Shown here: in pieces, positions 1 to 8,238 of the stretch | Numbering within the stretch: the first letter of the stretch is position 1 | Layout: each line of letters opens with the position of its first letter | Assembly: GCF_026262505.1 (NCBI RefSeq) | Contig: NC_067207.1 | Span: 30,472,082-30,536,081 of the forward strand | DNA: 64,000 nt | Source of the DNA: Trichomonas vaginalis G3 | Taxonomy: Eukaryota > Parabasalia > Trichomonadida > Trichomonadidae | Reading direction: 5' to 3' | The notes under the pieces: model-generated | Told to the model about the DNA's origin: nothing | The model's input: only the letters and a program-made list of their open reading frames with translations | Databases searched by the model: none | Program-made: the position numbers and the translations under genes

Positions 1-302
1 ACTTTTACAACCACTTGTTCTCATATTTCATGACATTAGATATTTCTAAGTTCAATCCAAGACAAATTCCACATACCGAAGAGAGACAAACATTGTTAGA
101 AGCAAACAAGAGTGTATATGAACTGTTCATAGATGAAACTGACTTTGAGTGTTTAGATGAAAGGTCATTGTACGATTCGTATAAACAATATTGTCAAGAG
201 TATGGTTATATGACAGCGTCTAAACGAACATTCTTGGCAAATGTCAAAAGTCTTTTAGATGTTCAGAATGGTGTATATACAAAGAAAAATTTTTCTGAGT
301 AA
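1..302 (+). CDS. SF3 (D5-like) helicase, C-terminal part only (cut by window edge)
   Basis: Open from the window edge to a stop at 302. It matches the C-terminal part of the helicase at 48,393-49,630 in copy B. This tail lies after the ATPase core and resembles the helical C-terminal region of poxvirus D5-type primase-helicases. It ends with the same YTKKNFSE motif as a separate 110-residue gene in copy B. Nothing can be said about the intactness of the rest of the gene. Part of Maverick A. Confidence 0.72.
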   Translation, partial: FYNHLFSYFMTLDISKFNPRQIPHTEERQTLLEANKSVYELFIDETDFECLDERSLYDSYKQYCQEYGYMTASKRTFLANVKSLLDVQNGVYTKKNFSE

Positions 303-339
303 ATTTTAAAAAAAAACATTTTTTTATCCGATAGAAAAG

Positions 340-758
340 ATGACAAAATTCATCTCAGTCAACAAGTACATGTCAGGACTTAAAGAAGAACTAGACCCAT
401 TCACATATTTGAATGTTTACTTCTACCATTTTGAAAAGTCTACATTTGACAAAGTTTGGAACATCGAACCAGTTAAGTTTGCTATTGTGACTAAAAATGG
501 TGCGAAATTTGAAGACTTAGACATAGAAGGTTTGTTAACAGTCAAAAAAAGTTTTGACAGAAGGTTCTCAAGCCTTAAAGAAGGCAAAGCATACAAACTT
601 GTTATACCTTATGAACCAAAGAAAGCAGACGACTATGAATATTATGAGTCTAAGATAGTTGAAGTTCAAGGTAAATTGGGTAAAAAGATTTTAGAGTCTA
701 AGCCGGGTTTGCTCCTAAAGAGGAAGAGAACATTGACATTGACCCAGAAATGTTCTAA
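340..758 (+). pseudogene. Maverick conserved protein of about 139 residues, copy A (broken)
   Basis: Same gene as 47,566-47,985 in copy B. It begins MTKFISVNKY and sits just after the helicase, behind a leader carrying a TATCCGATAGAAAAG-type sequence. It is rich in charged and aromatic residues and I recognise no family. Its place between helicase and packaging ATPase hints at a replication or DNA-handling role, which is inference only. The A copy has about one break. Confidence 0.6.
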
Positions 759-774
759 AAATAAAATTTTATTT

Positions 775-1221
775 TTACATGTCAAATTTCTTTTTCTCTG
801 GCTCTGGTTCTTTCTTCTCTTCTTCTACTTTCTTTTCTTTCTTTTCTCTCTTCTTCTTCTCTGGTGGAGTTATGTCAAACTTCTCAGAACCATATTTTTG
901 TAAAAGTGCTTTGTCATTTAATAGCTCTTCTATTCTGTTTTCTATTTCATTTTCAAGAACAGCGCATGTGTCTTCTTTGCATTCTAAGAAGTTTTGTTGG
1001 ACTTCATCTCTCCAAGAGGCGTCATCTCTGTCAACAAGTCTGTCATTGACAAATTTTAAGACTGCTCTGCTTAATGTTTTATGGTTCTTGTCATATTCCC
1101 AGAAACAGAACTTTAGAACAAATTCACCTTTCTTGTTTACACTATGTAAGATTTTATGGTCGACAGATGTTTTGCTGTCGAAAAGCTTGTCTCGAATATA
1201 GATAGCGAAATCGCTAGACAT
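775..1221 (-). CDS. Maverick protein with Lys/Glu-rich tail, 148 residues
   Basis: Intact reading frame with an ATG at 1221, transcribed divergently from the ATPase that begins about 37 bp away. The N-terminal 100 residues look globular (motif FVLKFCFWEYDKNHK). The last 35 residues are almost entirely K, E and P and look disordered. The copy in B at 47,103-47,549 is nearly identical. No family recognised. The shared intergenic region suggests co-regulation with the packaging ATPase. Confidence 0.7.
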   Translation of the reverse strand: MSSDFAIYIRDKLFDSKTSVDHKILHSVNKKGEFVLKFCFWEYDKNHKTLSRAVLKFVNDRLVDRDDASWRDEVQQNFLECKEDTCAVLENEIENRIEELLNDKALLQKYGSEKFDITPPEKKKREKKEKKVEEEKKEPEPEKKKFDM

Positions 1222-1257
1222 TTTCTAAAAGATAAAAATTTTAATTTTTCTAAAAAT

Positions 1258-2132
1258 ATGTTAAAAAAAAGTTTGCTGACATTGACAAGAAATTTGAGAA
1301 TGTTTTAAACAAGAACAAGAGGAAGTTGGAAAATGCTCAGATAAAACCCATACATGACAAGTTCTTATTTGCTCAGAATGGTATAACAGGTCTAATTGCA
1401 CCACCTGGGTCGGGTAAGACTTTCACTTATCTTAAAATGGCTGCACAACAACAAGAACTAGATGAGAAGAACCCATTCTATGAGTTAGTAGTCATTTGTA
1501 GTACTTCGGGTCAATTTGACCAAACCGTCAATTCGTTCAAAGATATTATAAAGAAGTCTAAGTTAGTATGTATAAAAGACTCTGAGTTGTTAGATTGGAT
1601 AAAGAAGTACCAAAGAAGAGTTTTGAAGTACAATGCTATAAATGAGTATGTCAATTCGAAGTTTAAAGACCCAAATGAGGAAATGCAGAGAATATTAGAG
1701 AAGAAACACTTCAGAAACAAACAGAAAGAGATAGAATACATTTCGAAGAAATTGCAATCTTACGATTGGAAGACTTACCCTCACAGATGTCTTCTTATCT
1801 TAGATGACTTTGCTTCTCATCCTTTGTTAAAGAACAGAGAACAAGACATGTGTCGAATTCTTAAGAAGCTCAGACACTTTAACATTTCAGTTGTCATTTG
1901 TGTACAGACAGCAAAGAGTTTAAGTAAGGATGTAAAGAGAATACTTACTGACATTGTACTTTTCCCCGGATTGTCCGAAGACGATTTCATGGAACTTATG
2001 AAAGAGTCCATGGCAGGTAAGTTTGACAGACATGAACTATGGGAGAAGTACAAAGTCATACAAGACCCTCATACTTCTTTCAGAATTCACATCTACGCAA
2101 ACAAAGTTCAAATTGTAAAAAGTCAAGCTTGA
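1258..2132 (+). pseudogene. Packaging ATPase (A32/FtsK-HerA type), copy A (broken)
   Basis: Genome-packaging ATPase of the A32-like FtsK/HerA family found in Polintons and large DNA viruses. Visible are a Walker A motif (APPGSGKTF), a Walker B motif (CLLILDDF) and a downstream VVICVQTAKS segment corresponding to the sensor strand. The intact homologue in copy B is 291 residues. The start is placed at the ATG equivalent to that of copy B, behind an A/T-rich leader shared with the divergent gene. About one break. Confidence 0.85.
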
Positions 2133-2214
2133 AAAATGTAAGTGTTGAGTCTTAGTCTGTTGTGGTGCTGGGGCTGTCGGTTCTTCTGGCTTTGGAAGAC
2201 ATTCAGGAAGAGTT

Positions 2215-2500
2215 CTTCCAGTTGTCCGTTTGTGTCCTGTCGGAAGGAAGGACTCGGAATGCCAGAAGGAAAAATTTTTCCAGTTGTCGGGAAAATATTT
2301 TCCTGTCGGAAGGAAAATTTTTTTCTGTCGGAAGGAAAAACTTTTTCTGAAGGTCGGCCAAAAAGTTCTCAATTTTCGAAAATTTGAATGGTTTACGGAC
2401 GAACAACAGGAAAAATTTTTCCAGTTGGAAGGAAATTTTTTTCCAGTTGTCGGGAAATTTTTTTCCTGTCGGATGGAAGGACTCGGAATGCCAGAAGGAT
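2215..2500. repeat. 22-bp tandem repeat array, copy A
   Basis: Degenerate tandem units of the form TTTTTCC-(T/A)GTCGGAAGGAAAA, partly self-complementary, between the convergent ATPase and KilA-N genes. Copy B has a longer and more regular array at the same place (45,660-46,100). The unit is 22 bp, so the repeats open several frames that are not genes. Confidence 0.8.
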
Positions 2501-2573
2501 TTGACAAGACAATTTACCTTATAGAGCTACCTGAGCCATCTTTGGTGTCAAGCTTGAAAAATAAATGGTTCAT

Positions 2574-3380
2574 CTACTCTGCTTGTTTGAAGTTGTCAAA
2601 ATACTCTGTTATTTTTTCTTTCAGTAGCGGCAAATCTTCTTTGAATGTAAGTATTGTACAACCTTTCATATCATAGTGTGTTTGAGGTAACGTATCTTGA
2701 ACTATTTGTTTCACATCTTCATTTGGTGTCATTGAAATCGGTAAGTTTTCGCGATAGAACCAATTTCTGTCAGATTTGTAAATCTTAGCTAAGTCGTAAA
2801 AGCTTTTGTTGTTTCTTCTGACTAAATGCAACATAACCATATCTCTGTCTTCTTCATTTTCCATCTCTTCAGTATAAATCATATACTTATAGTTCTTTTC
2901 CTTTCCTTTTGGTACCGAACGTGGTATTCTTTTCTGTATGTTTTTGTCTTTTGCTTGAAGTTTCTTTTCCATCTCTTCACGTTCTGCTTTATATAGTTCA
3001 TCTAACATCATGAAAATATAACAAGCATAACGAGGTGAAGCCCACATTGCTACAGCATTTACAAGAAGTCTATGTACATACCAACCTCTCAAACCATTTG
3101 GCAAATTTTTACGATTTTCGTACGGAATCTCGTCCCTCGGTTTTCCGAGGGACGCAAACATATGAGGAAATTCTTCTAAAAGTTCTTTTGTCTGTTGGTT
3201 TTCAAACCAATGATATGTTTGCTTTGTAGAACGAAGAGCATTCAAAATACTTTGCATTTGGTACATGTCATCTTTGACCGAACGAATGAGACGTAACTGT
3301 TTGTTATACTGTATGTACTCGTATTCTTCATTTATATCTTCATGAACGATAGCAGTTGTTGTGTTCTCTGTTGTTGACAT
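2574..3380 (-). CDS. KilA-N domain protein with conserved C-terminal domain, 268 residues
   Basis: Intact. I start it at the ATG at 3380 (MSTTENTTT), behind the TATGTAAGAACAG leader, rather than at an upstream non-ATG codon. Residues about 40-130 form a KilA-N DNA-binding domain, with the hallmark YVHRLLVNAVAMWASPRY. After a charged linker comes a second domain at about 165-245 (YKYMIYTEEMENEED) of the kind that often follows KilA-N in large DNA viruses. Residues about 71-92 are encoded by a hairpin block (CCCTCGGTTTTCCGAGGG) that also occurs outside genes at 4,434-4,497 and 4,713-4,776. The homologue in B has a different KilA-N core but nearly identical flanks. Confidence 0.8.
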   Translation of the reverse strand: MSTTENTTTAIVHEDINEEYEYIQYNKQLRLIRSVKDDMYQMQSILNALRSTKQTYHWFENQQTKELLEEFPHMFASLGKPRDEIPYENRKNLPNGLRGWYVHRLLVNAVAMWASPRYACYIFMMLDELYKAEREEMEKKLQAKDKNIQKRIPRSVPKGKEKNYKYMIYTEEMENEEDRDMVMLHLVRRNNKSFYDLAKIYKSDRNWFYRENLPISMTPNEDVKQIVQDTLPQTHYDMKGCTILTFKEDLPLLKEKITEYFDNFKQAE

Positions 3381-3415
3381 TTCTGTTCTTACATACAAAA
3401 TAAAAAAAATATTTT
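3381..3415 (-). promoter_or_regulatory. KilA-N class leader (TATGTAAGAACAG type)
   Basis: An A/T tract of the form AAAATATTTTTTTTATTTTG followed by TATGTAAGAACAG lies directly before the ATG. The same block precedes the KilA-N-class genes starting at 4080 and 6133 in copy A and at 42,769, 44,126 and 44,818 in copy B, and no other gene type. It is probably a core promoter or leader; this is inference from conservation. Confidence 0.5.
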
Positions 3416-3468
3416 ATAAAAAACTAGCGTTATTTTCTGTCTTGTATAAAAGACCAAAAATAAACGCT

Positions 3469-4080
3469 TTACATGTATTTTTCAGCAACTTCGTCAAATA
3501 ATTTTATAGCTTTAGCTATCTCATCTACTTCAAACGTTTCTTTACCTTTCGTGGGAGCACCATACATTTTCTCAAACTTTTCAAGTAGTTCTGTTTCAGC
3601 AGCTCTCATATCATTCACAAACACAACCTTGACTCTATTGACTGTACTGTCATATCTTTGAGTTATATTAAATGTTCTTCCTATCTTATATCTCTTTGTA
3701 TTGAAGTCCTTCGGTTTCTGAACGATGTAAAGTAAGCCTTCACTGCAACGTTCCGTATCGAATGAACCATATGTTATGAAATTATATCCAACAACTGGGT
3801 CTAACCATAACAAAACTATCGGTATAAGACTTTTGTCGATGAGATATGCTCTTGTTCCATAGAATCTTACCGATATCATAAGCTCAGGATTTCTTGTCAA
3901 AATTTTCTGAGTTGAAGCATTTCTAACCCAGTCGTGTGCTTTCTTTCCAGATAGTGTTAAAATGTCTGACAAAGAATATTTGTTGTATTTCTTTGAGTAT
4001 CTTACGTTTAAATCACCTATTCTAACCACTTTGGTCTCATTGTCTATCTTTTTAACTGTTTCAAACTCAGTGTTTGTCAT
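3469..4080 (-). CDS. KilA-N/GIY-YIG-like (T5orf172 type) protein, 203 residues
   Basis: Intact. The first 100 residues have a KilA-N-like or Bro-N-like arrangement (YSLSDILTLSGKKAHDWV, then a LIPIVLLWLDP segment). The second half carries a GIY-YIG-like fold of the T5orf172/MUG113 type: YIVQKPKDF, then KRYKIGRTFN, then a later E in ELLEKFEKMYG. Such proteins in large DNA viruses and phages are thought to bind and cut DNA. It has the KilA-N class leader and lies head-to-tail with the gene ending at 2574. The B copy at 44,126-44,729 is broken. Confidence 0.72.
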   Translation of the reverse strand: MTNTEFETVKKIDNETKVVRIGDLNVRYSKKYNKYSLSDILTLSGKKAHDWVRNASTQKILTRNPELMISVRFYGTRAYLIDKSLIPIVLLWLDPVVGYNFITYGSFDTERCSEGLLYIVQKPKDFNTKRYKIGRTFNITQRYDSTVNRVKVVFVNDMRAAETELLEKFEKMYGAPTKGKETFEVDEIAKAIKLFDEVAEKYM

Positions 4081-4139
4081 TTTCTGTTCTTACATACAAA
4101 ATAAAAAAAAATATTTTAAAAAAACTAACTCTATTTTTC

Positions 4140-4800
4140 TATCTTAAGGAAATTCATGATTTCAGGGATTTTTTTGACGAAGTGTCAAAGTTCACTTCGT
4201 AAAAAAAATACAGTTATATCATGAAATTTGGTCATTTTTTTACGATTTCAGGGATTTTTTTGACGAAGTGTCAAAGTTCACTTCGTAAAAAAAATACAGT
4301 TATATCATGAAATTTGGTCATTTTTTCACGATTTTCATGAGTTTTAGGCGAGTAAGATTTCTTACGTACTCGCAATTTTTTACGATTTTCATAGAGTTTT
4401 GGCGACCAGGTTTTTTTCCCTACTCGCAAATTTTTACGATTTTCGTACGGAATCTCTACCCTCGGTTTTCCGAGGGTCGCAAACATATGAGGAAATTCAT
4501 GAAATTTGGTCATTTTTTTACGATTTCAGGGATTTTTTTGACGAAGTGTCAAAGTTCACTTCGTAAAAAAAATACAGTTATATCATGAAATTTGGTCATT
4601 TTTTCACGATTTTCATGAGTTTTAGGCGAGTAAGATTTCTTACGTACTCGCAATTTTTTACGATTTTCATAGAGTTTTGGCGACCCCTGTAAAAGTCGGG
4701 GTCGCAATTTTTTACGATTTTCGTACGGAATCTCGACCCTCGGTTTTCCGAGGGTCGCAAACATATGAGGAAATTCATGAAATTTGGTCATTTTTTTCAG
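4140..4800. repeat. Array of variable hairpins joined by a constant linker, copy A
   Basis: About ten units of 55-90 bp. Each begins with a linker close to TTTTTTACGATTTTC and ends in a different stem-loop. The stems include ACGAAGTG/CACTTCGT, GCGAGTA/TACTCGC, GCGACCCC/GGGGTCGC and CCCTCGG/CCGAGGG. Read on the minus strand, several units stay open and encode blocks such as PYENRKNLR. That block is also present inside the KilA-N gene at 2,574-3,380. It holds no gene of its own that I would defend. Confidence 0.75.
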
Positions 4801-4816
4801 CAAAAATATATTTTAG

Positions 4817-5215
4817 GTGTCACCAGGTCACTCGGTCACTCGGTCAACTAACATCTTTTTGAAAATGGTGACAACATGACATTTTGACAACAACACAGGA
4901 AATAAACTTCATCGTATATGCTTTGTCAAGACTTCTTCGTATATGTTTTGTCAAGACTTCTTCGTATATGTTTTGTCAAGACTTCTTCGTATATGTTTTG
5001 TCAAGACTTCATCGTATATGCTTTGTCAAGACTTCTTCGTATATGTTTTGTCAAGACTTCTTCATCGAAACTAAACGTATATGCTTTGTCAAGACTTCAT
5101 CGTAAATGTTTTGTCAAGACTTCATCGTAAATGTTTTGTCAAGACTTCTTCGTATATGTTTTGTCATGATTTCATCGTATATGTTTTGTCAAGACTTCAT
5201 CGTAAATGAGCGTAA
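4817..5215. repeat. 8-bp microrepeat plus 25-bp tandem array, copy A (first array)
   Basis: A short (GGTCACTC)n run is followed by about 12 units of 25 bp of the form CGTATATGTTTTGTCAAGAC-TTCTT, with small variants. The period was read directly (unit starts at 4,938 and 4,963). It lies on one side of the variable gene slot; a similar array in the opposite orientation lies on the other side. Confidence 0.85.
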
Positions 5216-5247
5216 ATCAGACAAAAATATATTTCTACCATAAAGTT

Positions 5248-6133
5248 TCACAAGCGTTTTACATGGTATATGTTGTGATGGTTCATGACTTTAAACAGTT
5301 TTGTAGCTTCTATTTCTTCACGAAGGATATCAAAAGTTTTAACTATGCCGAAGGTTTCTTTATATTTCTTCTTGACATCAGATAGAAGGAAATCGTCAGC
5401 AGTTGGATAGTTTTTGTTCAGAAATGTCAACATGTCCATTTTATCTTCTGCTGGTTTCTCTACTTCTTTCTTTAAGTCAGCATAGTCGTTTCGCATACGT
5501 TCTATCTCTTTGACGGAGTAGTTATATTTCCTCATTGCTGCTTTACATTTTGAACATTGTGGGTTCATTTTAGCATTGTACATTGAAATTTGTCCTGCAA
5601 GTATGACTAAGGCGTAAATGGTTTTCTTTAACTCAAAGGCTGCTGGTTTTATTTGTCCGTTCCATACTTTACCTCTTCTATCTTTATCTCTTATCTGCCA
5701 TACACATTTTGCAACTAACGAAACAAAGTTGTCGTAGGTCTTAAACTCCCCAGATTTATATATGTCAATGTCCATGACTTTGTGGTTGCAATGAAATCCA
5801 AGAAACTCATAGTTTACCTTTCGTATGAACTTCTTTATTTCTACTGAGTCAGTTGGTTTTCATTCTATTTTCATCGAATTCAGGAATAGTGAGCTTTTGT
5901 TGTTGTATTTCAGGAAGTTTAGGTAGATGTTCCACCAGGTCCTGCATTTCATAAAGATACTGTTCATTTGTTTCATCTTTTGCAGTGCAATCTAAATCTC
6001 CTTGGAGAAGTTCCTGCTTTATCTTCTGGATTTCTGTTTCGAAAGTATATGAAGAAGGAATGAAGCTTTTCATTTCTACTAACATTGAAGTTGGGTTCAT
6101 GACTAACGAGTTTGGTGAAGTTGTTGCTAACAT
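5248..6133 (-). pseudogene. Variable-slot gene of copy A, unknown family (broken)
   Basis: Occupies the repeat-flanked slot where copy B has a KilA-N gene, and is not related to it. It begins with the KilA-N class leader at 6,134-6,165. The N-terminal part is acidic and helical; the C-terminal part contains a CSKC pair and a long charged helix, and ends NIYHVKRL. I do not recognise the family. About one break. Confidence 0.5.
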
Positions 6134-6179
6134 GTTCTTACAATAAAAATAAAAAATATTTTTTTAAAAAAACTAAAAT

Positions 6180-7310
6180 ATATTTTATTTCGGGAAAATT
6201 CATGAGTTTTGGTTGAAAAATACGGTGGAGCCAAAAGTGGCTCGACCTCAAAACAAGCATTTTGTGAAGAATATACCAACCGCCGGAATTCCTGCGGTTG
6301 CTTTTTATACAAAATTCAACGGGTGAAAGAATACGATGAAGAAGTCATGACAAAACATTTACGATGAAGAAGTCATGACAAAACATTTACGAAGAAGTTT
6401 ATTTCCTGTGTTGTTGTCAAAATGTCATGTTGTCTCATTTTTTCAGAGAAGTTCGTTTAACCGAGTGACCGAGTGACCTGGTGACCTGGTGACACCTAAA
6501 AACCATCTACCCTAAAATATATTTTTGCCGAAAAAAATGAGTTTTGGTTGAAAAATACGGTGGAGCCAAAAGTGGCTCGACCTCAAAACAAGCATTTTGT
6601 GAAGAATATACCAACCGCCGGAATTCCGGCGGTTGCTTTTTTATACAAAATTCAACGGGTGAAAGAATACGATGAAGTTTCGACAAAACATTTACGATGA
6701 AATCATGACAAAACATATACGATGAAGTTTCGACAAAACATATACGATGAAGTTTCGACAAAACATGTACGAAGAAGTTTCGACAAAACATGTACGATGA
6801 AATCATGACAAAACATATACGAAGAAGTTTCGACAAAACATGTACGAAGAAGTCTTAACAAAACATATACGATGAAGTTTCGACAAAACATATACGATGA
6901 AATCATGACAAAACATATACGATGAAATCATGACAAAACATATACGATGAAGTCTATTTCCTGTGTTGTTGTCAAAATGTCATGTTGTCACTATTTTCAA
7001 AAAGATGTTAGTTGACCGAGGGACCGAGGGACCGAGGGACCTGGTTCCACCTAAAATATATTTTTTATTTCCTGTGTTGTTGTCAAAATGTCATGTTGTC
7101 ACCATTTTCAAAAAGATGTTAGTTGACCGAGGGACCGAGGGACCTGGTTCCACCTAAAATATATTTTTTCTGTCTTAAGGAAATTCATGAAAATTCACCT
7201 GTTGAATTTTGTATAAAAACCAACCCGCTGTTTTCCGACGGTTGCTATATTCTTCACAAAATGCTTGTTTTGAGGTCGAGCCACTTTTGGCTCCACCTCT
7301 TTTTTCAACC
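6180..7310. repeat. Hairpin units, 8-bp microrepeats and 25-bp arrays, copy A (second array)
   Basis: Contains two nearly identical modules (from 6,195 and 6,536) made of a GAGCCAAAAGTGGCTC hairpin and an ACCGCCGGAATTCCGGCGGT hairpin, with a related partial module at 7,195-7,320 in the opposite orientation. Runs of the 25-bp unit lie at about 6,330-6,400 and 6,660-6,955. (GACCGAGG)n or (GACCTGGT)n runs at 6,458-6,495, 7,014-7,043 and 7,124-7,150 are each followed by CACCTAAAATATATTTT. The ACCGCCGG hairpin also lies in frame within the KilA-N gene of copy B at 42,957-43,016. No gene seen. Confidence 0.8.
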
Positions 7311-7322
7311 AAAACTCATTTT

Positions 7323-8183
7323 TCAATACTTTTTCAATACTTTTCCGTAGTTGTATATGAAAGACAATTCGAGATAAAAGTCATAGTACAATGGTATTAT
7401 ATGCTGCATACCATTTGTTGTGAACCAAACTTGAAAGTCAGAGAAACTGTTACTAGGTGGTTCGTAGAATTTAGAAGCAAAGTCATAAAAGTCCTTACCA
7501 ATACAAAGAAAACTGTTGTTGCTTGAACTGAAACTTGCATGACACATAACATTTTGAGGGTCAAACACGTTTCTATAAACTGTCAAATCTGCTGGTGGGA
7601 GTATAAATTTAAATGGACCATCTGGTGGTAATGGTTCGTTCTGGTTTAGTAACCGAAGAAATTGTGCCCAAGAACGTTTGTCTACTCCCCAATATAAAAA
7701 CTCTGTATCTCTTGGAGGGTTAATTTCAATCTTTTGAAATGAAACGGTGGAGTTCATCTTGTCATATTCTAGTTTCAGATAGTATGTTCCATTTAGTAAA
7801 GAGTCGTATTTTTCTTGAAATTCCCAGTAGTATTTGTTCATTTGAGTTTGAAAGTCATTTAGAGTTTTTTCAAGACTTTCGTCTGAACGAATTGTAAAGA
7901 TTTTCATTTCGTCAAATTTTTCTATTAGACCATCAGAACCTTTATACTGCCCATGAAAATATACTGCGAACATAAACGCGTTAGTTCTATTTGAAAACAA
8001 AACTCTTCTAAATCCTATTGCCTTTGCATCTGAAGGACTTTGAAGCCAACGAACTGGATAGTCAAACCTGTAAGCTCCGGATGAAATTTCTTCATCTGAA
8101 ATATTCCTACCAGCATTTGTAAAGATATAGTCTAACGGTTTTGTATCTGCTACTTTTGTTCTTTGTTTTTCAACCTGAAGCAT
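7323..8183 (-). CDS. Maverick conserved protein of 286 residues (paralogue of 13,869-14,717)
   Basis: Intact, starting at the ATG at 8183 behind a TTTTTACATATATTAAATG leader. The N-terminal third holds PLDYIFTNAG and YRFDYPVRWLQSPSDAKAIG. The C terminus has FQVWFTTNGMQHIIPLYY and a hydrophobic end. A second gene in the same element shares both blocks, so this is an old duplication. The virion-class leader and aromatic, beta-rich look fit a structural protein, but I do not recognise the family. Copy B has it intact at 41,485-42,345. Confidence 0.72.
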   Translation of the reverse strand: MLQVEKQRTKVADTKPLDYIFTNAGRNISDEEISSGAYRFDYPVRWLQSPSDAKAIGFRRVLFSNRTNAFMFAVYFHGQYKGSDGLIEKFDEMKIFTIRSDESLEKTLNDFQTQMNKYYWEFQEKYDSLLNGTYYLKLEYDKMNSTVSFQKIEINPPRDTEFLYWGVDKRSWAQFLRLLNQNEPLPPDGPFKFILPPADLTVYRNVFDPQNVMCHASFSSSNNSFLCIGKDFYDFASKFYEPPSNSFSDFQVWFTTNGMQHIIPLYYDFYLELSFIYNYGKVLKKY

Positions 8184-8238
8184 TTAATATATGTAAAAAT
8201 ATACTGTTTTAAAAAACGTTTTTACTTCATGCAATTTT

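Noticed and set aside
4911-5215. 25-bp tandem units as a CRISPR array
   Set aside because: Units are contiguous without unique spacers, the organism is a eukaryote, and no cas genes are near.
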